Source: Pyrobaculum sp. WP30 (GTDB lineage: Archaea; Thermoproteota; Thermoprotei; Thermoproteales; Thermoproteaceae). Taken from it: a stretch of DNA of 64,000 bases. Where the stretch lies: the NCBI GenBank assembly GCA_001189275.1, contig CP012158.1:1116001-1180000 (forward strand). The letters are read 5' to 3'. Below, piece after piece: positions 17,844-26,735 of this stretch (the stretch's first letter is position 1; every line of letters begins with the position of its first letter). The position numbers were made by a program, and so were the translations under genes. The notes below the pieces were generated by a model that worked only from the letters and a program-made list of their open reading frames with translations, did no database searches and was not told where the DNA came from.

Positions 17844-18173
17844 ATCTAGGTGAGCATCTAGCACAATGTAGCCGAGACGCCTCCCCTCTGCCAGGCCTTG
17901 GTATGTAAAGGCCGACAGAGAGTGGTCGCCGTCAGCTATGAGGAGTTGGCGCTGGTTGATTAAGGCCTTAGCGGTCTCTTCAATTCTTTTCCAAGTCTCC
18001 TCCGCGTCTCCTATCACGACGTCTATATCCCCCATGTCTTCCAAGTCGAAGCGTTTGGGGAGGCTACATAAGGCAGTTCTTATGTGCGCCGGCGTATATC
18101 GTGCGCCTGGTCTACCGGCAACTGCGCCGTCTCAGGTCATGCCGAAGAAAACTATAGAAGATTCGCCGGACAT
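17775..18173 (-). pseudogene. Broken arginase/agmatinase-family gene
   Basis: Read from an ATG at 18173, the frame gives MSGESSIVFFGMT, then TGA, then DGAVAGRPGARYTPAHIRTAL, the expected ureohydrolase N-terminal motif. It continues in the same frame through LIADGDHS and YIVLDAHLDLR (two manganese-binding motifs, here with ADGDHS and DAHLD). The stop lies where the family usually has an aromatic or Pro residue, consistent with a TGG to TGA change. After about 115 more residues the homology ends at 17810 and the second half of the enzyme (the SxDxDxxDP region) is absent. So there is one nonsense mutation and a C-terminal deletion. Confidence 0.75.
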
Positions 18174-18264
18174 GTCGCAAGTTCTCACGTCTAGTGGATC
18201 TTTTAAAAATCGGAGCTGCTTCGTCAGATACGCATTGTGCATGTTTAACATTATGTATCACTAT

Positions 18265-18564
18265 TTAACGTATATAGAGCTTTCCCTCCGCCGTGCTTCC
18301 AATTATCATGTACCCTTGGGTCTTCTCAATTGTTAACACTTGGTCTTTAGGCACCCACAGCCCACAGGTTATGTAGAGGCGGTCTGTGTAGTTTCTTATT
18401 TCAAACCTTCCGTAGATGCGAAGCTCCGAGCCTGGATTCTCCAACACAAACTTAACTGCTTGACAAACAGAAGGTGTAGAGACATATTGGACGCCGAAGA
18501 TTAGGGAAAGCGCCATGGTGGCCATCAACATCACTGCCACGAGGTCGAGGTATTCCTCTATCAT
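18265..18564 (-). CDS. Small single-TM protein at the end of the pilus-like locus
   Basis: 99 residues: a helix at residues 8-27 and then an outward-facing domain with two cysteines (VCQAVKF and YITCGLW) and an NYT sequon. No family recognised. Its ATG overlaps the stop of the preceding 88-residue gene by 4 nt, so it is translated with it. With its neighbours it forms a group of small membrane-anchored, cysteine-pair proteins that may be minor pilins or envelope assembly factors (inference). Confidence 0.6.
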   Translation of the reverse strand: MIEEYLDLVAVMLMATMALSLIFGVQYVSTPSVCQAVKFVLENPGSELRIYGRFEIRNYTDRLYITCGLWVPKDQVLTIEKTQGYMIIGSTAEGKLYIR

Positions 18565-18827
18565 GGCTTAAAACGGCAGTAAAGACTTAACACCTTATAG
18601 GCCAGGCCTGGATATGCTTCTAACCGACCTGAAGCGGTACATATGACGAAGCCGACCACTCTGTAGATCACAGATGGGTCTCCCACCTCTGCGTATTTAT
18701 ACGCCTCCGGCCAGTAGAGAAAAACCGCAGACAAGTCAGTCTTGCGCACCTCAACCGGCTTAATGAACAGCATAGCCGCCACCGCCAGCGCGAATATCAC
18801 CGGTATAAACACTATTTCTAGTCTCAT
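18561..18827 (-). CDS. Small single-TM cysteine-pair protein
   Basis: 88 residues. Hydrophobic segment at residues 5-22, then an external part with tyrosines and two cysteines (VICTASG, LYCRFKP) that could form a disulfide. No family recognised. Stands 17 nt downstream of the 163-residue gene and overlaps the 99-residue gene, so it belongs to the same leftward transcription unit. Confidence 0.58.
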   Translation of the reverse strand: MRLEIVFIPVIFALAVAAMLFIKPVEVRKTDLSAVFLYWPEAYKYAEVGDPSVIYRVVGFVICTASGRLEAYPGLAYKVLSLYCRFKP

Positions 18828-18844
18828 ACCAGCTTGAACACGAG

Positions 18845-19336
18845 TTAGCAGTTTACAACCACCAGCCTCATCTTGACCCCAGACGCCTCCACCTCAGCGG
18901 TCTCGGGTCTGAAGTCTGTCCCGGAGCGGCAGGTGGCGGCGTAGTGGGTGATGGTGCTACCCTGCACCCACGGCATGACCAGCACACAGTTGGTCAAGAC
19001 CACCGTGGCGTTTCTCACGGCGTAGGTCTTGTTGAGCATGTCTTGAATCGACGGCGGGCACTGGCCCAGGCTCAGCACGTAGACCGGTACGGCTGTTGCT
19101 CCGGGGCTGACTCTGTTGGTGAGTATCCACCTGCCGTTTGTGTATGTGTAGTTGGCGGGGTACAGCCTCACGGCTACTGGGGTGTCCAGGTGGGCCGCCT
19201 TCTCCGCTACTATAGACGCCGCCGCGGACACGAGGGGCGCTTGGCTGGAACTAAACATGCCCAACACGGTTGCCGCCACAGCCGCAGTGGCGGCCATAGC
19301 CGCAACGACGGTGAGGAGGTATCTAAAGGTCAGCAT
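18845..19336 (-). CDS. Single-TM exported protein with cysteine pairs
   Basis: 163 residues from ATG 19336 (a GTG at 19342 would add two). A long alanine-rich N-terminal helix (residues 4-30) is followed by a beta-rich external domain with NYT, NKT and NAT sequons and four cysteines (GQCPPS, LTNCVLV, ATCRSG, VVNC). It overlaps the end of the 922-residue gene by 7 nt, which links the two in one operon. Unrecognised family; an anchor or minor-pilin role is only an inference from context. Confidence 0.62.
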   Translation of the reverse strand: MLTFRYLLTVVAAMAATAAVAATVLGMFSSSQAPLVSAAASIVAEKAAHLDTPVAVRLYPANYTYTNGRWILTNRVSPGATAVPVYVLSLGQCPPSIQDMLNKTYAVRNATVVLTNCVLVMPWVQGSTITHYAATCRSGTDFRPETAEVEASGVKMRLVVVNC

Positions 19337-22098
19337 GGCCACATGACCAAGACGCTTCTGGCGCCCTTGGGGTAGCCCACCAAGTCGGCCCAGGTTTTGA
19401 ACAAAAGCGCAGTTTCGGGACGCCAGATCGCAACCGTGCTCCCTGGCGTAGCCTCTAGCTTCTGTTCCACAAGCGGCAGGACGAGGATTGGATCCCAGGG
19501 GAATATCCTAGAAGCGTTCACCAAGACACAACCTCTGTATTCATTGCCCACCTTGGTCGACACTTCGCCTATCTTGACCCACGCCCCGCCGCGCTGGGCG
19601 TAGAAGGCGAAGCCAGCCACGGGGCCGTCCGCCCTGACCCTCACAAGGCCTCTCCAGGGGCCTACCAGCTCCAGCTTCGGCTTGGTGTAGACGTACTCTA
19701 TGTTGACTGGTCTCAGCAACGTGTTGGCCAAGCCGAAGGAGCCCCAGAAGTCGCCAGAGAACATGAGCTGAGACGCAGGATAGGTGTTGTCGTACCACGT
19801 TGAGACGCACGCTGGCGGCGAGAGCCTGCCGCCTTCGCCGTAGCTGTATACTGCATGGTAGTACTGGACGCCGTCCAGCATGAGGTAGGCCGTGATGTTG
19901 AAGGGCGTGGCCGTGATTGTCTCTGGGACTGGCGTGGACGTTGTGATGTGGTACTTCACGTCGTTGGTCACTTGGAAGACGTAGGTGGAGTTTTTCCCGT
20001 TGTCTTCCACAATTACCTTGACAGGTCCAAGCCTGTCGGGCGTCGCGTATATCGACGAGACGCTGACGGGCATTGTCTCACATGGGCCGAGCTGTCTGTA
20101 GGGCACCCACCAGCCCGGGCCCACAACGACGGCTTCGAAGGGCTTCCACTCCTTGTTTATCTCGATCATCCTGTAGTTCCTAACCCTGGAGACGTTTATA
20201 GACAGGCCAGACGAAACCACGTACCCGTCCTCTACGTAGATCTTGATCCTATGCCTGCCAGTGGAGTTTAGATACATCAGCATTATGGAGTAGCCGAAGT
20301 TAGGCAAGGCCCTGTCTCCTGGGAAGGGCGGCAGAGGCCCCAGCACCTCCGGGCTCAGCGACGTGCAGAGCATAGACTTGCAGGCGGCAGTGGGGACAAG
20401 CCAGACAAGCCAGGAAGACACCGAATCGGTGACATCCTTGCCGACGGTCTGTGGCGCGGACGGTATGAAGAGCGCCCCGGCGTCTGTGGGGTCGATTCCA
20501 GTCGTGTGGTACAGCTTGACCGAGCCAGCGCTGTCTGCCGTTGTGCTAGCATAGTACCGTGCAGTGTGTAAATAGACCATCGCGTATTGGTCTCCACTGC
20601 CCCAATAGTACGTGGTTGGTTCGCCATAGAGGAAGTGGAGAAGGTCGACATGGCGGCCACCGCTTATGTCGGGGTGGTTCTGCTTCAAAGCATCGGTAAT
20701 CCAAATCGGGGCAGTTAAGCCTATATATGTGGGCGTAGAGTTACACAATTCTGTCTTAATAATCCAAGAAATTTCGGCTTTGGGGCGTTGAGTGGGGTAG
20801 TACGGCACTGGCCAGCTGTACCAGCCAAGCTCTACTGTTGACACATGCTCATCGACAGCGATGGCGATTTTAGACTTGCTCCATATAGAGGCAGGGAAGG
20901 GGCCGTTGATCTTCCCCTTTTCAGCAACACCCTCATAGTAGGTGGGACTACGGATCACGCGGGCGTATGGCGTGTCAGCCAAGCGAACTACAACAATACC
21001 AAGTCCCGACGACCACCAAACTTCCACCACAGGGAAAATGATGGAGCCAAACGGGAGATGTATATCCGCCCCTAAATAGCCTTCTTCCTCGCTTAGCTTA
21101 AAGGAGACACCTTCGGTCATCGTGACGCCGCTCTGCACGGCCACCAAAGATGCGTATTGGATGTCCATTACTTTTTGATTACACCACTTAGTACGGTTTT
21201 CCCACGCCAGCACGACGCAGGCGGGCGGCCTGCAGAACGCCGTAGGGGGTTGCCGCGACGCCACAGGCTTCACGACGTAAATAGGCGCCTTTGCGCCCGT
21301 TGCCTTCACAACCCCCCACTTCTTCGGCATCCCCACCGCGTAGAAGTACACCGAAGAAGATACCGGGACGTCCTTCGCATTCTTGGGTTCATAGACATCT
21401 GAGTCGTCTATCCGGACGAAGGAAAGCGTTGCCATGTTGTCGGGTTCAAGGCTGTACTCCCAGGGTTTCGGTATCGTGGCGTTTACCCCATACGCCTTCA
21501 CTGTCTCACCTGGCCTGCGGCCGTTAACCTGGAGGGCTTGCCACTTGGAGTAATTAACTGAGACTTTGTTGGGGTCTGGCTTGACGGTGGGGCAGTTGGG
21601 CCAGCTTTTGACAGATGGAGTCGACGAGCAGTAGGTGTCTTCGAGCGGCTTGGAGACTTTGACGGAGGTCGATTCGCTGTGTTCCGCGGCTGTGTCTGGC
21701 ACTTTGAAGGTTATGGTGGTCTTCTTCCTCTCGGGCTTCTGGGCCAGCACGTCGTAGTAGCGCACCTCGACATTGCCGCTGTTGTTGTAGACGCATTTGT
21801 ACTTGTCGATTCTCCAGCTCTGATTGGGGGCATAGTGCTCCAGAGTCACCTTAAATTCCAGCGGCCCATCCCACTGCACGCTACTTACAGTTTCGTAGAG
21901 ATAGGCGTACGAGGTGGTGAAGCCGACGAGACCAGAGCCGGAGAACACAGGCGCTATCGACGTAAAGTCGAAGCTTATGTCGATGCTGTCGGTGGTGTCT
22001 TTCGTATCGCTTGATTCTACTGTGCAGGTCAGCGTTGCGTTTCCAGCCGCTACGGCTACGGCTAGGAGGAGGACTGCCAGCAGTCCGGCCCGGTACAT
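19330..22098 (-). CDS. Large exported surface protein (922 aa), unknown family
   Basis: A clear Sec signal peptide (MYRAGLLAVLLLAVAVAAGNA) precedes about 900 residues that read as beta-rich extracellular sequence: many Tyr, Trp, Thr and Pro, numerous N-x-S/T sequons and several cysteines. No C-terminal membrane helix is seen, so it is secreted or held by partners. The size and composition suggest an S-layer-associated, adhesin-like or filament-cap protein. The gene has its own copy of the AAGGTTTTTCC element about 27 nt upstream of ATG. Confidence 0.7.
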   Translation of the reverse strand: MYRAGLLAVLLLAVAVAAGNATLTCTVESSDTKDTTDSIDISFDFTSIAPVFSGSGLVGFTTSYAYLYETVSSVQWDGPLEFKVTLEHYAPNQSWRIDKYKCVYNNSGNVEVRYYDVLAQKPERKKTTITFKVPDTAAEHSESTSVKVSKPLEDTYCSSTPSVKSWPNCPTVKPDPNKVSVNYSKWQALQVNGRRPGETVKAYGVNATIPKPWEYSLEPDNMATLSFVRIDDSDVYEPKNAKDVPVSSSVYFYAVGMPKKWGVVKATGAKAPIYVVKPVASRQPPTAFCRPPACVVLAWENRTKWCNQKVMDIQYASLVAVQSGVTMTEGVSFKLSEEEGYLGADIHLPFGSIIFPVVEVWWSSGLGIVVVRLADTPYARVIRSPTYYEGVAEKGKINGPFPASIWSKSKIAIAVDEHVSTVELGWYSWPVPYYPTQRPKAEISWIIKTELCNSTPTYIGLTAPIWITDALKQNHPDISGGRHVDLLHFLYGEPTTYYWGSGDQYAMVYLHTARYYASTTADSAGSVKLYHTTGIDPTDAGALFIPSAPQTVGKDVTDSVSSWLVWLVPTAACKSMLCTSLSPEVLGPLPPFPGDRALPNFGYSIMLMYLNSTGRHRIKIYVEDGYVVSSGLSINVSRVRNYRMIEINKEWKPFEAVVVGPGWWVPYRQLGPCETMPVSVSSIYATPDRLGPVKVIVEDNGKNSTYVFQVTNDVKYHITTSTPVPETITATPFNITAYLMLDGVQYYHAVYSYGEGGRLSPPACVSTWYDNTYPASQLMFSGDFWGSFGLANTLLRPVNIEYVYTKPKLELVGPWRGLVRVRADGPVAGFAFYAQRGGAWVKIGEVSTKVGNEYRGCVLVNASRIFPWDPILVLPLVEQKLEATPGSTVAIWRPETALLFKTWADLVGYPKGARSVLVMWPC

Positions 22099-22119
22099 GT
22101 GTGGCCGATGGATAACGGG

Positions 22120-22131
22120 GGAAAAACCTTA
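22120..22131 (-). promoter_or_regulatory. Pilus-locus promoter element, copy 1
   Basis: Reads TAAGGTTTTTCC on the minus strand, centred about 27 nt upstream of the ATG of the 922-residue surface protein. It replaces the usual TATA-like box. Confidence 0.6.
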
Positions 22132-22140
22132 GGTTTCGTG

Positions 22141-22845
22141 TTAACGACGCTGGGGGCAGGCCAGCGGGACTTTCAACGGGTAGTCCACCACCAGTATATA
22201 CAGCGCAGACGGCGGCGCGGCGACGTAGAGCATCGTTACGCCGCTGGTGGCGTTGTGGACAAGGGCCCACTCGACCTTGACGAGCTCCATAAACCCTACA
22301 TTTGCGTCTACACTGAGGGCCAAACCCACAGCGGGCGACCTGCGCGACACCGTGTAGTAGTTGTAAAGCCAGCTGTAGTACTGGGTGATGTTCCGCGGCA
22401 CTGCGGCGTAGACTTCGAGCCACGGCAGTGGGTCGAGGGAATGCTTAAGCTCGACCTCGTAGAGCATGGCGGCGGTGCCGCCTTGAAGCGTTGCGTTTCT
22501 ACATCTCGTCACGTTTAGATAGACTTGGTAAACTACGCTCTCCCCAGCTCTCTCAAGCCTGTACCCCACCGGCAGGTACACCGGGAATGTCACCCACTGC
22601 TTTGCGACATAGTCGTACGCCGTGGCGTTGGCCTTCACCACCCTCACCACGTTGACGAAGACGCGGAAACGCGACTTAACGTCCACCTTCGGGAACGAGG
22701 GGAGGTATTCGGCTAGCCACTTCTTGGCTCCGTAGAGCTGGTCTGCCAGGTTCACAGTCTTGAAATTCGGCGCATGCGCCGCGGCGTAGAGCACCACAAA
22801 GGCAACGACGGCGAGGGCAATCAAGCCGTACGCCAGCGACCACAT
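22141..22845 (-). CDS. Single-TM exported protein in pilus-like locus
   Basis: 234 residues with an N-terminal membrane anchor (residues 4-26, AYGLIALAVVAFVVLYAAAH) and an external domain carrying NAT and NVT sequons and two cysteines (TRCRNA near the middle, ACPQ at the end). No recognised family. Lies 10 nt downstream of the 373-residue gene, so probably transcribed with it; only the shared element precedes the next gene. Confidence 0.62.
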   Translation of the reverse strand: MWSLAYGLIALAVVAFVVLYAAAHAPNFKTVNLADQLYGAKKWLAEYLPSFPKVDVKSRFRVFVNVVRVVKANATAYDYVAKQWVTFPVYLPVGYRLERAGESVVYQVYLNVTRCRNATLQGGTAAMLYEVELKHSLDPLPWLEVYAAVPRNITQYYSWLYNYYTVSRRSPAVGLALSVDANVGFMELVKVEWALVHNATSGVTMLYVAAPPSALYILVVDYPLKVPLACPQRR

Positions 22846-22855
22846 GTCAGCCCCT

Positions 22856-23977
22856 CTAGCACACCTTTATGAAGGTCGCCCTGGCGTTCATGGTGGAGTC
22901 TGGCGACTCGAACCACACAGTGGTCACAAACCAAGGCACTGTGAAGCTATTGTACTTAGGCCCTTCTTTGTTCCACGTCCATATCAATGTCTTCCTACCG
23001 GGTAGATTGTAAGCCTGCCCATCTAACACATACACCTCATGCCAGTAGCCTCCCTGCGAGGAGATGCGGGTGAGGACGATGTACTGGGTGAAGGTGATGC
23101 GCCAAACCTCGTCTATGTACAGGGCGCCGTTTGTCGGGTCGCAGTTGTGGCAGTCCTCCCAGGCCAGGAGGAAGTCGGCGAAGGCGCCTGTAGGCGCCGA
23201 GAGGGTGTAAGACGCCCCGGCTGGGTTCACCTGCACCGTCACGCTGGTGTAGCCCTTCTTCCAGTAGTTGGTGAGGTCGAAGATCTTAAGCGATGTGGAG
23301 GGCCGGAGATCTTCTGTGTTGTTTGACGTAAACACCTGTGCCCTGACTAGGTCTGTTATGCTGATTCGAGCTATCAAGGTGTGCCACTCGTCGAGGAGCG
23401 GCGGCGCGTATATATGTACGCGGTAGACGCCCGCCATCGGGATGGAGAAGGATACAGAGCCAGGTATCGTAGTTGTACCTGAAAACACCAGCCGCCCCTC
23501 TTCGTCGTATACATCTACAGTGACCACGTAGCGCTCTGTGAGGTTTGCGTCGAATCTATAAGTGTATGTACAGCTTCTCCAGTCTGAGCTGGTGGTGATG
23601 TTGACAAAAGGCAGTTTCGGCCCCAAAACGTCGCGGCCGAATCTCGGCGAGGAGCCGTCGCACGACACGTACGCCACCCCGCCGAACACCCAGAGGTACA
23701 TAGCCGGGCTACACGTGGCGTTCTCCCCTATCTTCAGCGGTCTTCCCTCATCAGCTCTGTAGGCCCATCCGTACCTCGCCACCTCTCTTGTGCCTAAGTA
23801 AAGCGAGGCGTAGTTGCCGTACTGCCGTATCCAGTACCCGCCCGTAAGCTTGAAGGCGCAGTCTGAACACGCCGGCACCGGCGAGGCTCCCTCCCCCGCG
23901 GGAAACAGCGAAGCTATTACGGCGGCGGCGAGGGCCGCAAGCCCCGCGAAGATCAAGATATCTCTAAAGGCGATCAT
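22856..23977 (-). CDS. Single-TM exported protein with cysteine pairs
   Basis: 373 residues from the ATG at 23977, which overlaps the previous gene's TGA (ATGA). A longer frame upstream exists but runs through the previous gene. N-terminal helix (DILIFAGLAALAAAVIASLF), then CSDCAFKL, a beta-rich domain, and CHNC further on; the terminal residue is Cys. The middle part (YVVTVDVYDEEGRLVFSGTTTIPG) looks like an Ig/CARDB-like beta sandwich. Likely extracellular; function unknown. Confidence 0.65.
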   Translation of the reverse strand: MIAFRDILIFAGLAALAAAVIASLFPAGEGASPVPACSDCAFKLTGGYWIRQYGNYASLYLGTREVARYGWAYRADEGRPLKIGENATCSPAMYLWVFGGVAYVSCDGSSPRFGRDVLGPKLPFVNITTSSDWRSCTYTYRFDANLTERYVVTVDVYDEEGRLVFSGTTTIPGSVSFSIPMAGVYRVHIYAPPLLDEWHTLIARISITDLVRAQVFTSNNTEDLRPSTSLKIFDLTNYWKKGYTSVTVQVNPAGASYTLSAPTGAFADFLLAWEDCHNCDPTNGALYIDEVWRITFTQYIVLTRISSQGGYWHEVYVLDGQAYNLPGRKTLIWTWNKEGPKYNSFTVPWFVTTVWFESPDSTMNARATFIKVC

Positions 23978-24435
23978 GGCATCCCAGGACAGCTGTACTG
24001 AACAAGAAGCCACCTGCCTCTGGAGGTAAGCCCCACGGGGACGCAAGTCCTGCTGACACCGACCCTGTCTGCCTTTACGTCAAACGGCGGCGGGCACCAC
24101 AAACCAGTGTAGGGGTCTGGCCCTATCCTCACCGGGGCGCGTGTATACCTTGTGCAGTTGTAGCCGCCGGGGTAGACTGTGAAGACTGCGGCGAGGGTGC
24201 CTGGAACCCCCACTGCTCTTCTAAAGGCCTCTGGGTTGCTTCCTGCGTACTCCACTGCGTAGAGTCTGCCCGTGTGGTTGTAGACGTAGATACGTATAGT
24301 CGGCGCGTCCTTTCCGGGCGCCGCCGGCACTTCAACTATTTTCGACGGGAGGAACGGTTTAAGCGTCGCCACTGCCATTACGAACAGTGCCGCTAGGGCG
24401 GTTACGAAGACCGTTGCCGCTATGAAGTCCTCCAC
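23974..24435 (-). CDS. Pilin-like small membrane-anchored protein
   Basis: 153 residues. The first 30 (EDFIAATVFVTALAALFVMAVATLK) form one hydrophobic helix preceded by a glutamate, like the start of a mature type IV pilin, but there is no K/R-G processing site. The external part has NHT and NCT sequons and four cysteines (YNCTRY, LWCPPP, RTCVP, YSCPG). GTG start, with an AAGGTTTTTTCC element 28 nt upstream. Could be a minor pilin; family not recognised. Confidence 0.6.
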   Translation of the reverse strand: MEDFIAATVFVTALAALFVMAVATLKPFLPSKIVEVPAAPGKDAPTIRIYVYNHTGRLYAVEYAGSNPEAFRRAVGVPGTLAAVFTVYPGGYNCTRYTRAPVRIGPDPYTGLWCPPPFDVKADRVGVSRTCVPVGLTSRGRWLLVQYSCPGMP

Positions 24436-24456
24436 GGAGGGGAAAGAGAGGGGGAA

Positions 24457-24469
24457 GGAAAAAACCTTA
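24457..24469 (-). promoter_or_regulatory. Pilus-locus promoter element, copy 2
   Basis: Reads TAAGGTTTTTTCC on the minus strand (one T longer than copy 1), centred about 28 nt upstream of the GTG of the 153-residue pilin-like gene. Confidence 0.6.
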
Positions 24470-24477
24470 CCTTTGGA

Positions 24478-25635
24478 CTATTTTCTCCTTCTAAACATTA
24501 AGGCCGTGACGGCGGCCCCGGCGGCCGCCCCCACAGTTGCGCCTATCCAGGCGGCGCGCGTCCAGGTCTCAAGCTGGGTTCGTAGCTGGGCTGTCTGGGA
24601 GGCATATGCCTCGTTTAGCTTAGCGAGAGTCTCATTCATAGAGGCTATCTGCGCCTTCAGCGCCTGGTTTTCGGCCGTGAGCTGGGCGAGCTGGGCCGCC
24701 ACGGAGGTGCGGACTGCCTCAAGCTGAGACCTGTAGGCGTTGGTCTCCGCCTCAAGTTGCGCGCGCGTGTAGTTGAGCGCCTCCAGCTGGGCCCTCAGCC
24801 TCTGGTTCTCCGCCGCAAGCCGGGTCGCTTCGCCCCTCGCCTCGGCCAGAGCCGCGTTGAGCTGGGCAATAGTCACGTTGAGCCGTGCCGCCGTGGCGTT
24901 GAGCTGGGCCGTCTTGTTCGCCAGCTCCGCCTCCAGGTCGGATATCCTCAACCTGAGCCTCTGGAGCTCCGCCATGACGGCCGTGTCGTTGCTCGGAATT
25001 CTGAAGACCTTCTTCGTCACCACGTCTAGATACCAGCCTCCGGGAATGACGTAGTCCCCGGGAGGCGCCGCTGGCACTTCTACCTCTACTCTTGTGTCTG
25101 TGAAGTTGACGGCCTCTACCCCCTCGGCGATTAAGTCGTCAAATATATACGGCAGTAGTCTCAGCCAGAACCACCGGTTGCCATATAGGCAGTAGATGTC
25201 GGAGATCCATATCTGGGTGGTGGGGTTCAGCTCAATTACCTTGTTGGGGGCGACCATGGCGATGCCCTGCGCACAGTATCGATTCTTAATGTGCCACCCG
25301 ATGAAGTCGGCGATGACCTGCGGCCGCCGAACTCTGGAGAGATCCATCCTCACGCCCTCCTGGACGACGTAGATGGTGGCAGGCTCGTATCTGCACCCGC
25401 CGCCGCAGACGCGTACTGGGTACGTGCCTATGAACCATATAGCCTCAGGCTTGAGCCACGTCACGTTGAGAAGCATCAAGTTCATAGGCACGGCATGCGG
25501 CGGAAACCACAGCAGATAGACCGATCCAATAATGTTCGATCTATAGTAGTAGGGGCTTAAGCTAGGCGGCGATGAGGCCGCCGCGGCTACGGCCAGCAGT
25601 AGCGCCGCAACCAGGGCTGTTTTTGGAACCGTCAT
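24478..25635 (-). CDS. Surface coiled-coil protein with C-terminal membrane anchor (paralog 1)
   Basis: 385 residues: signal peptide (ALVAALLLAVAAAAS), an N-terminal globular domain of about 180 residues (FPPHAVPMNLM, DIYCLYGNRWFWLRLLP, IPGGWYLDVVTKKVF), then about 130 residues of heptad-rich coiled coil with a few asparagine-threonine sequons. A glycine/alanine-rich transmembrane helix ends in FRRRK. The layout is that of a membrane-rooted stalk with a head outside the cell. It is a clear paralog of the next gene upstream. No AAGGTTTTTCC copy precedes it; a TTTTTTAACC run lies 22 nt upstream. Confidence 0.75.
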   Translation of the reverse strand: MTVPKTALVAALLLAVAAAASSPPSLSPYYYRSNIIGSVYLLWFPPHAVPMNLMLLNVTWLKPEAIWFIGTYPVRVCGGGCRYEPATIYVVQEGVRMDLSRVRRPQVIADFIGWHIKNRYCAQGIAMVAPNKVIELNPTTQIWISDIYCLYGNRWFWLRLLPYIFDDLIAEGVEAVNFTDTRVEVEVPAAPPGDYVIPGGWYLDVVTKKVFRIPSNDTAVMAELQRLRLRISDLEAELANKTAQLNATAARLNVTIAQLNAALAEARGEATRLAAENQRLRAQLEALNYTRAQLEAETNAYRSQLEAVRTSVAAQLAQLTAENQALKAQIASMNETLAKLNEAYASQTAQLRTQLETWTRAAWIGATVGAAAGAAVTALMFRRRK

Positions 25636-25678
25636 GCAAAAAGAGTTTGGGGGGTTAAAAAAGAATTGAATTGTCGTA

Positions 25679-26662
25679 CTACTCCTCTGCCTTCTTCTGC
25701 CTGTATATGAAGAAGGCGGCGGCTACTCCGGCCAGCGCAATTGGCAGTACGTAGATCAGGGGGTTGGGCCCCTCCTCGCCGCCCGACACCCGGGTCTCCA
25801 GTTGCGTCTTTAGGGACGACAGCTGGTCGTTTAAGCTGGCCAAGGTCTGGTTCATAGAGGCGAGCTTTGCCTTGAGCTGGTCGTTTTCAGCCTTGAGCTG
25901 GGCCAGCTGGGCCTTGAGCCGCTCGTTCTCGGCCTGGGCGGCGCGTAGGTTGGCTTGGAGCGCTGTCAGCTCAGCCTCCCTCTGCCGGAGGGCCTCCTCA
26001 AGGGCGCGCCTCTGCGCCTCCAGCCGCTCTGCTTGGGCCTCCAGCTTGGCCGCCAGAGAGGCGGTTTGGTTCGCATCGGCCCTGCTCTTGTCCAGCTCAG
26101 CCTTGAGTGCCTTGAGCTGGGCCGAGAGGCGGTCGACGTATGCCAAGAGGGTTATGTTGGCTTCCGGAATCATGAAGACGGCCTTAGTCGCGGGGTCTAG
26201 GTACCACCCGGCGGGGATGTAGTTTGTGAAAGTGCCCACGGGCGTGATTACAGTCGCATTGGTGGCGTTGGCGAACTGGACGTAGCCGCTGTATGCTGTG
26301 AAGCGGAGCGGAAGCCACCTCAGCCAAAGCCACATGGAGCCGTCTGAGGAGCAGTACACGTCGGCGAGCCAGAGTTGCTCGCTCTCGGAGATCTGCGTGG
26401 CGTTGAGCACGTCCACGGCCATGTGCTGGCACTGGGAGTAGAGGTACTGCATGACAGCCTGCTCCTCGGCTGGAGAGCCGTGGAAGGACAGGTTCGCCTG
26501 CACTATGTAGACCGTCGTGTTGTTTACATACGTGGTGAAGTGGGTGGCGTTCATGGGATACGCCTGCGTCAACACCGCATGCGGCGGGATCCAGCTCACA
26601 TACGCCACCGCATAGGCCGCCAGCAACAGAGATGTTACCCAAGCCCACTTCGCTTTCGACAT
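25679..26662 (-). CDS. Surface coiled-coil protein with C-terminal membrane anchor (paralog 2)
   Basis: 327 residues with the same plan as its neighbour: N-terminal signal/anchor, head domain (WIPPHAVLTQ, DVYCSSDGSMWLWLRWLP, IPAGWYLDPATKAVF), about 110 residues of coiled coil (repeated Q-L-K-A heptads) and a C-terminal helix ending KKAEE. The matching motifs PPHAV, YC...W.WLR.LP and IP.GWYLD show that the pair arose by duplication. Preceded by the AAGGTTTTTCC element. Likely structural or stalk-forming; no recognised family. Confidence 0.75.
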   Translation of the reverse strand: MSKAKWAWVTSLLLAAYAVAYVSWIPPHAVLTQAYPMNATHFTTYVNNTTVYIVQANLSFHGSPAEEQAVMQYLYSQCQHMAVDVLNATQISESEQLWLADVYCSSDGSMWLWLRWLPLRFTAYSGYVQFANATNATVITPVGTFTNYIPAGWYLDPATKAVFMIPEANITLLAYVDRLSAQLKALKAELDKSRADANQTASLAAKLEAQAERLEAQRRALEEALRQREAELTALQANLRAAQAENERLKAQLAQLKAENDQLKAKLASMNQTLASLNDQLSSLKTQLETRVSGGEEGPNPLIYVLPIALAGVAAAFFIYRQKKAEE

Positions 26663-26683
26663 GCCCCTCCCGCAAACACATGA

Positions 26684-26695
26684 GGAAAAACCTTA
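26684..26695 (-). promoter_or_regulatory. Pilus-locus promoter element, copy 3
   Basis: Reads TAAGGTTTTTCC on the minus strand, centred about 27 nt upstream of the ATG of coiled-coil paralog 2. Confidence 0.6.
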
Positions 26696-26735
26696 CCGGT
26701 GAGAAAAGGGGTAGGGGGAAAAAGGGGCGTTTTTC

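Noticed and set aside
17938-18336. 132-codon plus-strand ORF over the arginase pseudogene
   Set aside because: The minus strand gives clear ureohydrolase motifs; the plus frame is a shadow.
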